In this document: positions 16,586-24,331 of the stretch, one piece after another
Position numbering within the stretch: the stretch's first letter is position 1
Layout: each line of letters starts with the position of its first letter
Assembly: GCA_023701205.1 (NCBI GenBank)
Contig: JAMPXJ010000033.1
Coordinates: forward strand, 1-51,270
DNA from: Oligoflexia bacterium
GTDB taxonomy: Bacteria; Bdellovibrionota; UBA1018
Direction of reading: 5' to 3'
DNA length: 51,270 nucleotides
Program-made: the position numbers and the translations under genes
The notes under the pieces: generated by a model
What the model saw: the letters and a program-made list of their open reading frames with translations, nothing else
Database searches by the model: none
What the model was told of the DNA's origin: nothing

Positions 16586-17182
16586 ATGCACCCAAGAAGC
16601 AAGCACAACGGCAGATACGATTTCAAGAGGCTCACGGCAAGCTCCCCCCCTCCGATCCCCGGACGCGCCGACGCCCTTCACGCGGTCGCGGACCTCCTGG
16701 CTTCAGGCAATGGCGGCGAGATTCCTCGAGGCCAATCCGTTCGCGTGCTCGACATCGGCGTGGGCGCCAACTGTGTTTATCCCCTGATCGGCCAGGCCGA
16801 ATACGGCTGGTCTTTCGTGGGCTCGGATGCTGATCCGGTCGCCTTGGAATCGGCCCGCAGTCGCCGCAAGTGGAATAACCTCGGCAAAGCGCAGCCCAGC
16901 TGGGAGCGCACGCGCCTGAACTTCGGCGGTCGCGGCACGGAGCTTTGGTGCCCGGGCGGTGAAGTGGCGTTCATCCGCCGGATGGCGCAAGAGAGCGCGG
17001 AATTCCCGCAGGTCTGCCGCTGGTTTTCGACCTTGGTTTCCAAGGAAACGAACCTCCCCTTGATCGACGAGGCCCTCGAACGCGCGGGCGCACGGGAAGT
17101 CCATACGCTCGAAATGACCCAGGGCCAGAAGCGAAGCCGAATCATCGCTTGGACCTTTCAAAACTTCAGGAGAACCGCATGA
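16586..17182 (+). CDS. rlmF: Shortened RlmF (23S rRNA m6A methyltransferase) lacking NPPF
   Basis: 198 residues against about 300 for RlmF. Family landmarks are obvious: [46 protein letters not shown] (SAM-binding), [35 protein letters not shown] and [16 protein letters not shown]. Compared with E. coli RlmF from memory, two blocks of about 50-55 residues are missing in frame: one between [12 protein letters not shown] and PPIPGRAD, the other between VALESA and [10 protein letters not shown]. The second removes the catalytic NPPF motif that positions the target adenine. The reading frame is intact and its TGA overlaps the next start (ATGA), so it is probably still translated. It is likely inactive in methylation of A1618, unless an RNA-binding or assembly role persists. 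Confidence 0.85.
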   Translation: MHPRSKHNGRYDFKRLTASSPPPIPGRADALHAVADLLASGNGGEIPRGQSVRVLDIGVGANCVYPLIGQAEYGWSFVGSDADPVALESARSRRKWNNLGKAQPSWERTRLNFGGRGTELWCPGGEVAFIRRMAQESAEFPQVCRWFSTLVSKETNLPLIDEALERAGAREVHTLEMTQGQKRSRIIAWTFQNFRRTA

Positions 17183-18402
17183 GCCTTTTCACCGAATTCG
17201 ATTTGCTTCCCACTCTTCAGGCTTCACTTGCGGAACGCGAGCTGAGTGTTCCCACCGAAATCCAGCAACGCGCGATTCCGCTTCTTCTCGCGGGTCGCGA
17301 CCTGGTCGGCGTTTCGGAAACCGGAAGCGGCAAGACCCTGGCGTACGCACTCCCGGTTTTGCATCGGCTCAAGAGCCTCGAGAACGACGGCGATCGCGTG
17401 ACGGTTGACAGCCGCCCGCGGACCGTGGTGATCGTTCCCACCCGGGAGCTCGGCGAGCAAGTGGCACGAGTCTTCAAACCCTTCACGCATACGACTCGGC
17501 TCCGCGTGCGCTGCGTTCTGGGTGGAACCGATTTTGACGTCTCCAAGCGAAATATCAAAGGACCGCTCGAGATCCTGGTCTCCACTCCGGGCCGTCTCAT
17601 CAAGCTTCTCGCTGCCGAGCTGGTCGACCTAAGCGACGTGCGGACCCTCGTTTTCGACGAGGCGGACCAGCTTCTGGACCAGGGTTTCATCAACAGCGCG
17701 ACCCGGATCGCCAACGCCTGCCAGGGCGATCGCCAGATGGCGCTCTTTTCCGCGACGGTTCCCCCCAAGGTGCAGAGCCTGATTTCCAATCTCTTTTCCG
17801 AAGCCGAAGTCATCCGAAGCGAAGGCAGCCACCAACTCGTATCCGGCCTGAAGACCGAGAATCTCGCGGTCAAAGAAGGCAAGCGCTTCCCGATTCTCGA
17901 GAATCTCCTGACGGCTCCGGTCGAAGGGGGCACGATCATTTTCACCAACACGCGGGAGCAATGCGACAAAGTGGCGCGCGAAATGAAGGCGATCGGGCAC
18001 GAAGCCGTGGTTTATCGCGGCGAGATGGACAAGATCGAACGTCGCAAGAACCTCAAGCTCTTCCGCGAAGGAAAGATCCCCTTTTTGATTTCGACGGATC
18101 TGGCGTCTCGTGGCCTGGATGTCGAGCATGTGGGCCGCGTGATCAACTATCACCTGCCGCAGCAGATGGAGAATTACATCCATCGCGTGGGTCGCACCGC
18201 ACGCGCCGGCCGCGCGGGCCTGGTCATCAATCTGGTCACCGAGCGGGATGAAGGATTCGTCGCGCGACTGGTGAGTCTCCGAACGAAAAAGACGGCGGCC
18301 GCGAAGCTGGATTCCGCTCGCAACTGGCCGGTCGAACCCGAGCACAAGAAGCCGGTTTCCAAAACCGTGAAGCCGAACAAGGTTATCGTTCGCCGGAAGT
18401 AG
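17179..18402 (+). CDS. DEAD-box RNA helicase
   Basis: 407 residues; the start at 17179 overlaps the rlmF stop by four bases, so translation is probably coupled. Helicase motifs: Q motif [19 protein letters not shown], Ia PTRELGEQ, Ib [72 protein letters not shown]. The short basic C-terminal extension ([17 protein letters not shown]) suggests RNA binding. Close to the RhlE/SrmB group, acting in ribosome biogenesis or RNA turnover. Pairing with an rRNA methyltransferase gene supports a ribosomal role. Confidence 0.93.
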   Translation: MSLFTEFDLLPTLQASLAERELSVPTEIQQRAIPLLLAGRDLVGVSETGSGKTLAYALPVLHRLKSLENDGDRVTVDSRPRTVVIVPTRELGEQVARVFKPFTHTTRLRVRCVLGGTDFDVSKRNIKGPLEILVSTPGRLIKLLAAELVDLSDVRTLVFDEADQLLDQGFINSATRIANACQGDRQMALFSATVPPKVQSLISNLFSEAEVIRSEGSHQLVSGLKTENLAVKEGKRFPILENLLTAPVEGGTIIFTNTREQCDKVAREMKAIGHEAVVYRGEMDKIERRKNLKLFREGKIPFLISTDLASRGLDVEHVGRVINYHLPQQMENYIHRVGRTARAGRAGLVINLVTERDEGFVARLVSLRTKKTAAAKLDSARNWPVEPEHKKPVSKTVKPNKVIVRRK

Positions 18403-18432
18403 CTCGATCGCCAATGCCAGGCGGCGCCCGCG

Positions 18433-19254
18433 CTACCTTTCCCCGACGGGAAAGAAATCGAGGCAGAAGGAATGAAGCTCCTCTTCTTTGGAATCACGGA
18501 TCAGCGCTTTGGCGCTCTCGATGGACTTTACAAGCAGGGACTTGATCCGGGTCGCATCGTCCCGCGAGATACTAACGACTGACGAGTAATGCAGGGACTC
18601 CGAAGCGTCATCGCGCTCCAGCGCGCGGATGGCCTGCAGGCGCCAGTTCACGTGATGCTTGGAGATCATCGGGGAATCATTGCCCAGATGGACATGTGCG
18701 GTGCCAACCGTAAAGCGGCCCGCAGACTCCCGCGCAAGCCCAAGCGACACCAGGAATCCCAGAACTTCCGAGACGCGCCGGAGCGACAGCCCGAGATAGC
18801 GGGCGATGGCGTCCCGGGTCTGGTACCGTTCGATCGTGAGCAGGATGTGAATCGCTGCATAAAGCCAGCTCGAGTAAAAGCGGGCCTGATCCTGCTCACT
18901 CACCCGATCCTTCACCGCGAGGCGCTCTTTGAGCACAAGGCGCTTGCGTCGGATCTCCTCGATACGCGTTTGGATACGTTTCCGCAGTCGCGGCGTGCCC
19001 GCGCGCCCGAGCTGGACCAATAGCAGGAAGAACTCCGACTCCTCGGACGAGTGCCCTAGAAAGACGTTTACCTCTTCGGCCTGTTCAGGCGTGAAATGGG
19101 AAATCCCCCCCAGGACCTGCGAAATATGCGAGACCGGCCCCGAGATTGCGCGCGCCAATGCTGCTCGCACGCCGCGCCCCCGCTTGGGTCGGGTCGTGAT
19201 CCAGGCGAGAAGATAGCCCCGGTAATCCAAGAACTCGAAAATTTCTTTATCCAT
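18433..19254 (-). CDS. TIGR02147 (DUF4423) family regulator-like protein
   Basis: 273 residues from the ATG at 19254 (GGTAGG just upstream). It opens IFEFLDYRGYLLAWI, has GGISHFTPEQAEEVNVFLG and EESEFFLLLVQLGRAGT in the N-terminal helix-turn-helix-like half, and SLRRVSEVLGFLVSLGLARE with YSSVVSISRDDATRIKSLL in the C-terminal half: the standard layout of TIGR02147 proteins, which occur in many copies in Bdellovibrio relatives and Fibrobacter. They are taken to be DNA-binding regulators, but targets are unknown. It is divergent from the secreted gene at 19442, and the shared promoter region holds two related palindromes. Confidence 0.88.
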   Translation of the reverse strand: MDKEIFEFLDYRGYLLAWITTRPKRGRGVRAALARAISGPVSHISQVLGGISHFTPEQAEEVNVFLGHSSEESEFFLLLVQLGRAGTPRLRKRIQTRIEEIRRKRLVLKERLAVKDRVSEQDQARFYSSWLYAAIHILLTIERYQTRDAIARYLGLSLRRVSEVLGFLVSLGLARESAGRFTVGTAHVHLGNDSPMISKHHVNWRLQAIRALERDDASESLHYSSVVSISRDDATRIKSLLVKSIESAKALIRDSKEEELHSFCLDFFPVGER

Positions 19255-19279
19255 TCCTACCAATACTTATCGCACGTTA

Positions 19280-19318
19280 TTCATTTTTAATGAACTTAAA
19301 GGCATATTTTTCATGAAA
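19280..19318. promoter_or_regulatory. Paired TTCAT/ATGAA palindromes, candidate operator
   Basis: Two palindromes lie 14 bases apart in an A/T-rich gap between divergent genes: TTCATT-TTT-AATGAA (19280-19294) and TTTCATGAAA (19309-19318). They share the half-site TTCAT. They lie just upstream of the TIGR02147 gene start (19254) and about 125 bases before the secreted gene at 19442, so autoregulation by the TIGR02147 protein is a reasonable hypothesis. Confidence 0.45.
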
Positions 19319-19441
19319 TTATTCTATCCCATACTGTACCTGTCAGTTATTAATTGACCCGCCGCATCTGCCTGAAGTAAATCTGGATCCACCGCGGCCG
19401 GGTCCTCCCCCTTTTCTCGGGAATTTTCCCGGAGGTTTTGT

Positions 19442-20563
19442 ATGAAGAAGTTCGCTGTACCCATTCCCTTGCTCTTGGCCCTCATCGCTCCCGACTCGGT
19501 CTTCGCCGTCCAAGGCGGTGACCACAGCGGTGGTGGCAATGCCCTCGAATACAGGATCATCGAGTCTTATATGAAACCTGTCGAGGAGATCGACGGCTAC
19601 CGGGGCTTCCTGGGCCCGATCCTGGAAGACTTAAGCGAGAAGATTCCCCTGTTCGCCGACTTCGCTCGCGACCGCCTCGATGAAATGGCCTGGTATGTGG
19701 TTCCTGCACGCCTGAAACCGGTGACTGAGAAATACACGGGATTACCCTTCAGCTCGGATCAGCTCACTGTCCAGAACACGCGCTCGAGCGAGGTCTTTAT
19801 CGACCAGGAGTTCTTCGCGGGCATGTCGGATCGGGAAAAAGGTCGGCACCTGCTCCATGAGCTGATGGAGAACATGGCTGTCTACGGCAATAGGTTACCC
19901 ATTTGCGGAAGTTACCAACTGAACGCCGAATGCATGAAGGCGGTGCGCCTTTCAGTGAATCTGCTGAGTCGCTCACGCCAGCTCACGGCCGAACAGCTCT
20001 CGGAATCCCTGTTCCGCCTTGGCTTCCGTTCCGCCGGGAAAACCAAGGCGCAGCTCGAACAGGAGGAGAAAGAAGCCATCGAGCAGGCGCGACGCGATCT
20101 TGAGGCCAACCGCCGCGCGTGGCCGGAATACAAGAGCGTGCTCGATCAGCTTTTCACGGGCTTCGATGCTTACTGTGCGACCGCCGGGAAATTCGGCGTG
20201 ACTCACGCGCAAGTGCAGCACGAGCTCACCTGGAGGGAGCGCCGCCTGGTGAAGAAAGCGCTGATCGACCTTTCCCGCCAGACGCTCCCGATCGCTTTCC
20301 GCGCAGCCGTGCTGGATTCGAACTGGGCTCGCGACTGGGGGCTGACGACCGCCGAGGTCACTCCTTTCTACAGTCCTATCGTATCGGCTTGGGTGAAGCA
20401 GGACCTGGAGACCTTCTTTTTTCAGGGACGGACGATTCCCACGCTCCGGGCTGCCACGGAGCGTGACGTCGAGGACCTGAGCGAGAACGTCGTGAACCTC
20501 CACGCTGATGTTTGTCCGAAGCTCGAAGAGCTCCGGCAACGACTGTATTCGACCCACCAGTAA
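19442..20563 (+). CDS. Secreted protein of Bdellovibrio-like type, unknown function
   Basis: 373 residues with CCCGGAGG upstream of the ATG. Signal peptide 1-22 (cleavage after VFA). The mature N terminus reads VQGGDHSGGGNALEYRIIES, a Gly/His-rich opening that I associate with secreted hypotheticals of Bdellovibrio relatives. The rest is helical, including HLLHELMENMAVYG (a HExxH-like but incomplete zinc site: His-Leu-Leu-His-Glu) and a coiled coil at about 205-225 (KTKAQLEQEEKEAIEQARRD). No enzymatic function can be assigned. A G/C hairpin follows its stop. Confidence 0.8.
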   Translation: MKKFAVPIPLLLALIAPDSVFAVQGGDHSGGGNALEYRIIESYMKPVEEIDGYRGFLGPILEDLSEKIPLFADFARDRLDEMAWYVVPARLKPVTEKYTGLPFSSDQLTVQNTRSSEVFIDQEFFAGMSDREKGRHLLHELMENMAVYGNRLPICGSYQLNAECMKAVRLSVNLLSRSRQLTAEQLSESLFRLGFRSAGKTKAQLEQEEKEAIEQARRDLEANRRAWPEYKSVLDQLFTGFDAYCATAGKFGVTHAQVQHELTWRERRLVKKALIDLSRQTLPIAFRAAVLDSNWARDWGLTTAEVTPFYSPIVSAWVKQDLETFFFQGRTIPTLRAATERDVEDLSENVVNLHADVCPKLEELRQRLYSTHQ

Positions 20564-20579
20564 GCCGCTGTTGAATTGT

Positions 20580-20616
20580 CCGCCCCCGGAATGCCATACT
20601 GACTGCCCGGGGGCGG
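20580..20616. terminator. G/C-rich hairpin between convergent genes
   Basis: CCGCCCCCGG (20580-20589) pairs perfectly with CCGGGGGCGG (20607-20616) around a 17-base loop. There is no following T-run on either strand. Its position just after the secreted gene and before the convergent YcaC-like gene suggests a transcript end or 3' protection role. Confidence 0.5.
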
Positions 20617-20664
20617 CAGGCTGGAAAATCGGATCGCCCAACCGCTCGACGATAGCTCTCCAGT

Positions 20665-21342
20665 TCAGCCCGCTTTAGCCCGACGGGCAGCCGACTGCCG
20701 GGCTTTACGGTGAACCTCGAGATCAAAAAACCAGCCTGCGTGTCCGTGATCAATAAATCCCTGAACGAATCCGGGCACGGTCTTCGTACGGTTCCAGTCG
20801 CGCTGAAGCTCACAGTGAACTGAATTCCATGTCGTCGGCTTGGCGCCGGCTTGAACCATGCGCTCGAGCGCAGCGCGGTGTGCTTCCGGGGAGGTGCCAC
20901 CGATCGCGTCGGTCACGGGATAGACTTCGAATCCTTCATTCAATGCATCAAGTGCCGGAAAAAGAAGGCATGCTTCGGTCCAAAGAGCTCCCATCAGAAG
21001 CTCTTTGCAGCCTGTCGCTCTTACCGCATCGACGAAGTCCTGATCTTCCCAGGAATTAATGCTGGTTCGATCAATGGGCTGGATGCCTTTCAAGACTTCA
21101 GCAAGGGCTGGAATCGTTTCCTCGTTTATGCCGGTGGTGACGTTTACTGTCGATAATACGATCGGAATGTTGTGCAGCTTCGCTGTTTTGGCTAAAGCCA
21201 CCACGTTGTTGACGAGCGTTTGCCTGTCCATCGACTCCACTGTGGAAACTTGCGGTGGCTGATAATCAATTAAAATCAACGCGGTGTCTCCGGGGGCCAG
21301 CATAATGTCCTTCTTGGGGTCACGCATGGGTGTACTTTTCAT
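20665..21342 (-). CDS. YcaC-like cysteine hydrolase (isochorismatase superfamily)
   Basis: 225 residues from the ATG at 21342, with CGGAGGATCG upstream. The fold landmarks are ALILIDYQPPQ (catalytic Asp), SINSWEDQDFVDAVRATGCKELLMGA, and WTEACLLFPALDALNEGFEVYPVTDA with the nucleophile Cys in TEAC; GAKPTTWNSVHCELQRDW closes the YcaC-type signature. YcaC relatives are octameric amide hydrolases of unknown physiological substrate. The extended N-terminal reading from 21429 is rejected because the ribosome-binding site fits 21342. It converges on the secreted gene at 19442. Confidence 0.9.
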   Translation of the reverse strand: MKSTPMRDPKKDIMLAPGDTALILIDYQPPQVSTVESMDRQTLVNNVVALAKTAKLHNIPIVLSTVNVTTGINEETIPALAEVLKGIQPIDRTSINSWEDQDFVDAVRATGCKELLMGALWTEACLLFPALDALNEGFEVYPVTDAIGGTSPEAHRAALERMVQAGAKPTTWNSVHCELQRDWNRTKTVPGFVQGFIDHGHAGWFFDLEVHRKARQSAARRAKAG

Positions 21343-21510
21343 TACGATCCTCCGGCGTTTAGTCGCTTGGGCGGACTGCACCCAATTCAGACTTGCCTTG
21401 CCAGTCTGATGCCGCCGCATCCGGGCCATTGCCCCGCCGCATGACCTGGCTTACGGAGCACCGCAACCGGCAACGCGCCCAATACTCACCGCTTCACTCC
21501 CCCAAGACCC

Positions 21511-21565
21511 GGAAGGCCCCCCGCGAGCGGGGAGATCCGGACAGGGTTGGGAATCCGTTTGCTGG
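21511..21565. repeat. Dispersed palindromic repeat, partial copy A
   Basis: The segment GGAAGGCCCCCCGCGAGCGG and the following GGAGAT match the right half of copy C (24277-24303), and the next 26 bases, ending CCGTTTGCTG, match copy B (22629-22653). The left half of the element is absent, so this copy is a mosaic of the two types. Confidence 0.85.
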
Positions 21566-21680
21566 GAACGGTTCGCTGACGGGACCTCCTCAACGTGTGA
21601 CTAAAGCGTGGACAGCACTACCCAGACGTGTCTTTTTGGACGCAAGCTGAAAAATGCGGCATTTCCTCCACGAGAAATAC

Positions 21681-21696
21681 TGGCACTTGGCGTGCA
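21681..21696 (+). promoter_or_regulatory. Candidate sigma-54 (-24/-12) promoter
   Basis: TGGCACTTGGCGTGCA matches the consensus TGGCAC-N5-TTGCA at all positions but one and keeps the invariant GG-N10-GC spacing. A start point near 21707 would leave a leader of about 30 bases before the ATG at 21737. An activator-binding site would be expected further upstream; none was recognised. Confidence 0.5.
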
Positions 21697-21736
21697 GTAG
21701 CAGAGTATAGCCAATAACCACACTAGGGAGCGAACT

Positions 21737-22303
21737 ATGAAACCCGTTGCCGCCAAATTCACGTTCACGGCACTCCTGTTTCTTACTCAATCTGTCATGG
21801 GAAACACCACTCATGCGGAAACGCGCCCTACAGCCGATTTTGGATTTGCGCTTTGTGAAAGCGTCACCTTCACCAGAAACGACAGACTTCGATGTGATCA
21901 GGCGATCCGGCAGAAAATGACGGCCACGCCTTCATTCATCAATATGGCGATAACTGCTTGCGAGGAGAATAATCACGGGGTCGGGGCGGCGCGGGCCGGC
22001 CGAGCCGTAGAGTGCTTTAAACAAGCCGCCGAGCTGAGTGCCGATCCAGCCTTATTGAAAGCAAGCGACATTTGCTCGCTCAAAGGCGGCTCATATCCGA
22101 GACAGCATTCCTGCCTTCGCAGCGAGATTGCCGTGGCATTAAACGAGGAGCTCCTCACCCTATTGTCAGCAAAGCGGGAACTACTGAAGAAACAGCGCCC
22201 CCAGGCGCCTGCGGTGAGCCCTAACACGCGGAAGCAGCTTGCGGACCCCGTGGCCAACTCCTCGAACGAAATCCGAAACAGTGCCTCTTCGCCAGCCCGA
22301 TAA
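21737..22303 (+). CDS. Small secreted cysteine-containing protein, unknown
   Basis: 188 residues, AGGGAG upstream of the ATG. Signal peptide ends in THAE at about residue 28. The mature protein has five cysteines spaced roughly evenly (CESV, RCDQ, ACEEN, ECFK, DICS, SCLR give six positions) in a helical, repeat-like arrangement that could be two or three short helix-hairpin units joined by disulphides. The tail (about 150-188) is Pro/Ser/Asn-rich. G+C is lower than in the core genes. No family recognised. It sits behind a sigma-54-like promoter and next to mosaic repeats, so it belongs to the accessory stretch. Confidence 0.7.
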   Translation: MKPVAAKFTFTALLFLTQSVMGNTTHAETRPTADFGFALCESVTFTRNDRLRCDQAIRQKMTATPSFINMAITACEENNHGVGAARAGRAVECFKQAAELSADPALLKASDICSLKGGSYPRQHSCLRSEIAVALNEELLTLLSAKRELLKKQRPQAPAVSPNTRKQLADPVANSSNEIRNSASSPAR

Positions 22304-22388
22304 AGGACCGCCGGGTTCTGCAGCTGGGCGGTTGGGCTTTTTACGGAATCCGAGTTCAACGTGACCGAACCGCACGCACTGCAATGCC

Positions 22389-22530
22389 CTGCTCGACCCC
22401 CTGATTCAATGGGCTCTGCGATTTCCTCCCGACTTCAGGCTTCAGCTCAGCAGAGAGGAGATGGGATCTTTGCGGTTCCAATTTGAAACCCCAAAGCCAG
22501 GCCGAGGTGGAAGATGCAACTATCCGCTGG
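22389..22530 (+). pseudogene. ORF6N-domain gene remnant
   Basis: In the frame of codon 22419 the DNA reads RFPPDFRLQLSREEMGSLRF, then QFETPKPGRGGRCNYPL. This is the ORF6N signature (RFPxDFxFQLTxEExxxLRSQFxTxxxGRGGRRYLPY) of phage-type DNA-binding proteins. The upstream part of the domain and the normal YLPYAFTEQG continuation are missing; the reading runs straight into repeat copy B at 22530. No start codon. It is a short relic, not a functional gene. ORF6N genes and four-helix-bundle genes often occur as accessory neighbours, and one of the latter is 280 bases downstream. Confidence 0.75.
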
Positions 22531-22695
22531 TCCCCGCATCTCCCCCGAGCGTTATCCCAAGCGAGCCAGGATGGCGAAAGCGTGGGTAGGGGGTCGGCCA
22601 GGTAGGCCCCCGCGAAGGGGGAGATGCGACAGGGTTGGGAATCCGTTTGCTGTGATCGGTTGGCCGGGTTCGGTTGACTGAACCGTTGGCTGGGC
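22530..22695. repeat. Dispersed palindromic repeat, copy B
   Basis: Two modules. 22530-22630 is a palindromic element with arms CGCATCTCCCCC (22535-22546) and GGGGGAGATGCG (22617-22628), about 85% identical over 90 bp to copy C at 24212-24304. 22631-22695 carries GACAGGGTTGGGAATCCG and the CGGTTGGCTGG-like tandem units shared with copies A and D. The left end coincides with the truncation point of the ORF6N remnant. Confidence 0.9.
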
Positions 22696-22741
22696 GGTTT
22701 GGCCGGGCGGCTCGGACAATTCTGGGTCAGCTTTGGAGTCT

Positions 22742-22798
22742 CTCCTTTTGGATTTTGTGGTCCCACTTTTTGTGGGGACCAACAAAATCCAAAAGGAG
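22742..22798 (+). promoter_or_regulatory. Long hairpin covering the downstream ribosome-binding site
   Basis: CTCCTTTTGGATTTTGT (22742-22758) pairs perfectly with ACAAAATCCAAAAGGAG (22782-22798), and GGTCCC/GGGACC continues the stem after one bulged A, giving 23 bp with a loop of about ten bases. The right arm contains AAAAGGAG, and the Shine-Dalgarno AGGAGG (22794-22799) of the gene starting at 22809 is therefore buried. In the RNA this should block initiation unless the stem is opened or processed. It may also be an RNase III substrate. Confidence 0.75.
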
Positions 22799-22808
22799 GA
22801 CTCGTCTT

Positions 22809-23120
22809 ATGTTTACCCAATTCCCCACTTACAATCTTGCCGTCCAGTTTCACCAGGCCTGTCGATCGGCCAAGATGCCGGGTTATCTCAAGAGCCAGCT
22901 TCTCCGGGCTTCCTCCTCGGTGGCACTCAACCTGGCCGAGGGCTCGGGCAAGGATTCGCCGCGGGATCAGCAGCGGTTCTACTCCATTGCGATGGGGAGC
23001 CTTCGCGAATGCCAGGCGGCGCTGGATCTTTCGCCTACCCGGTACTGCGAGCTTGTAGCGATGGCTGATCACTTGAGGGCGAGTCTTTATAGGCTTCGTC
23101 AGGCTCGATCGAGCTCGTGA
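22809..23120 (+). CDS. Four-helix-bundle protein (S23/TIGR02436 family)
   Basis: 103 residues from the ATG at 22809, which has AAAAGGAGGA ten bases upstream. The sequence fits the S23-type family: YNLAVQFHQACRSAKMP, LRASSSVALNLAEGSGKDSP and RFYSIAMGSLRECQAALDL. Family members are encoded in intervening sequences of some 23S rRNA genes and elsewhere as accessory genes near repeats; they form pentameric bundles and their role is unknown. Usual length is about 115-125 residues, so the C terminus is slightly short. The ribosome-binding site lies within a 23-bp hairpin. Confidence 0.9.
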   Translation: MFTQFPTYNLAVQFHQACRSAKMPGYLKSQLLRASSSVALNLAEGSGKDSPRDQQRFYSIAMGSLRECQAALDLSPTRYCELVAMADHLRASLYRLRQARSSS

Positions 23121-23289
23121 ACGGTTCGCCGGGTTCTGTCGGCTGGGCGGTTGGCTGAATCAGGGATCAATCGCGAACAGGAGTTACGCGGGTCGAATCA
23201 GCTGGGCTGTGGCCAGCGAGGAAATACTTCGAGGCATGCCACTTGCTTTCTAAGTGCTGAACCATGAAAGAGCTCGTGGAGGCTTTTCC

Positions 23290-24153
23290 ATGCGATACAT
23301 TGAGAGCGCGCTTGTATATCACATGACTAACCGTCAAACCTTTAAACACTCCCGAATTTCCAAGTTTAAGGCAGCCGTTTTGTTTGGCGCCGCTATTTCC
23401 ATTTTATCGGGTGGATTAACCTGTCCGCGTTTTAACAGCGCTTTCGCCTCGGAAGCAGCCGTCTCCGACTCGAGCAGAGTTTCGGAACCGATTGAGCTAA
23501 GGAATTTTGGGCGTCAAGACACGGATAAATTGGCCGCGGCACTCGATTTACAGTCTATCGAGGTAATCGCGAAGCGCTGGTCTGAGGCCGAGCGCGAAGC
23601 CGTTAATCTTTACACTGACGAGGGATACGGAGCCCTCAATAGAATCCTGAGAACTGGACAGTTGCGTGACAATCAATCTTTTTTAATTAGCGTTTGCCAC
23701 ATGGATTCCGCAATTTTCAAAGGCACGATTTCCGGTCCCCTCGTATTGTTCCGAGGACACAACTTCCTTCCAGAAAAAGCGAATGAACCAGGTTATGAGT
23801 TCACTGATCCGGCATTCGTTTCTACGTCGCTATCGATGGAAACAGCCGAGCTTTTCGCGCATCGAGCCGGTAAGCCACGGGTAGTAGATATTGTCAGCTT
23901 TAGCACGGAGTCAGTCCCAGGAATATGGATTGATCCGGTTGCGCACTACCGAAATAGCGACCGTGAATTCGAAGTATTGCTGGCAAGAAATCTCAGGTTT
24001 CGTGTCGTCTCAGCTCAAATGCGCAGCGGCACTCTCTATCGGCAACTCAAGATTGTTGGTGAGACTCCAAGCGACAAATGGATCGCGTCTTCTTGCCAAT
24101 CGATTTACTCCGTTTCCATGAGTCCCTGCCGATCTGGAAACATCCACCCGTAG
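23290..24153 (+). CDS. Secreted arginine-type ADP-ribosyltransferase (putative toxin/effector)
   Basis: 287 residues. The start at 23290 has GTGGAGG 8 bases upstream; an ATG at 23323 would also keep the signal peptide (hydrophobic 27-43, cleavage near AFASEA at 56). Residues 100-245 form an R-S-E class ART domain: AVNLYTDEGYGALNRIL (fold start), VLFRG with Arg155, FVSTSLS with S178-T179-S180, and REFEVLLARN with Glu226 and Glu228, an E-x-E motif. In this class the E-x-E pair favours arginine targets (as in C3/iota- and ExoS-type enzymes). The gene is only about 48-50% G+C, clearly below its neighbours, and lies between mosaic repeats, pointing to acquisition. No immunity gene is evident beside it. 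Function as toxin or effector is inferred. Confidence 0.87.
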   Translation: MRYIESALVYHMTNRQTFKHSRISKFKAAVLFGAAISILSGGLTCPRFNSAFASEAAVSDSSRVSEPIELRNFGRQDTDKLAAALDLQSIEVIAKRWSEAEREAVNLYTDEGYGALNRILRTGQLRDNQSFLISVCHMDSAIFKGTISGPLVLFRGHNFLPEKANEPGYEFTDPAFVSTSLSMETAELFAHRAGKPRVVDIVSFSTESVPGIWIDPVAHYRNSDREFEVLLARNLRFRVVSAQMRSGTLYRQLKIVGETPSDKWIASSCQSIYSVSMSPCRSGNIHP

Positions 24154-24189
24154 CCCCACCACTCCCCTAAGACCCGCTACGACGGCTGC

Positions 24190-24326
24190 CGCAGGCCCGG
24201 GGCTGGTCCCGGCATCGCCCCCGAGCGTTATCCCACGCGAAGCCAGGAGGGCGAAGCGTGGGTAGGGTGTGGGCCAGGAAGGCCCCCCGCGAGCGGGGAG
24301 ATGCGGGGACCAGCCCCGGGCCTGCG
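24190..24326. repeat. Dispersed palindromic repeat, copy C, with long terminal arms
   Basis: A 137-bp element. Outer arms 24190-24215 and 24301-24326 (start CGCAGGCCCGGGGCTGGTCC) are inverted repeats of 26 bp with one mismatch. The core has an inner palindrome CCCACGC...GCGTGGG (24232-24262) and GGCC-AGGA-AGGCC. The core matches copy B. It lies between convergent ART and cyclase genes, where the stem could also terminate both transcripts. Confidence 0.92.
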
Positions 24327-24331
24327 TGAGC

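Larger units (their letters stand above)
21343..21736. other. Intergenic region, no gene seen
   Basis: 394 bases without a convincing gene between the YcaC-like gene and the secreted gene at 21737. It holds a partial copy of the dispersed palindromic repeat (21511-21565) and a sigma-54-like promoter (21681-21696). An 85-codon open frame at 21393-21650 crosses the repeat and has no ribosome-binding site. Confidence 0.7.
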
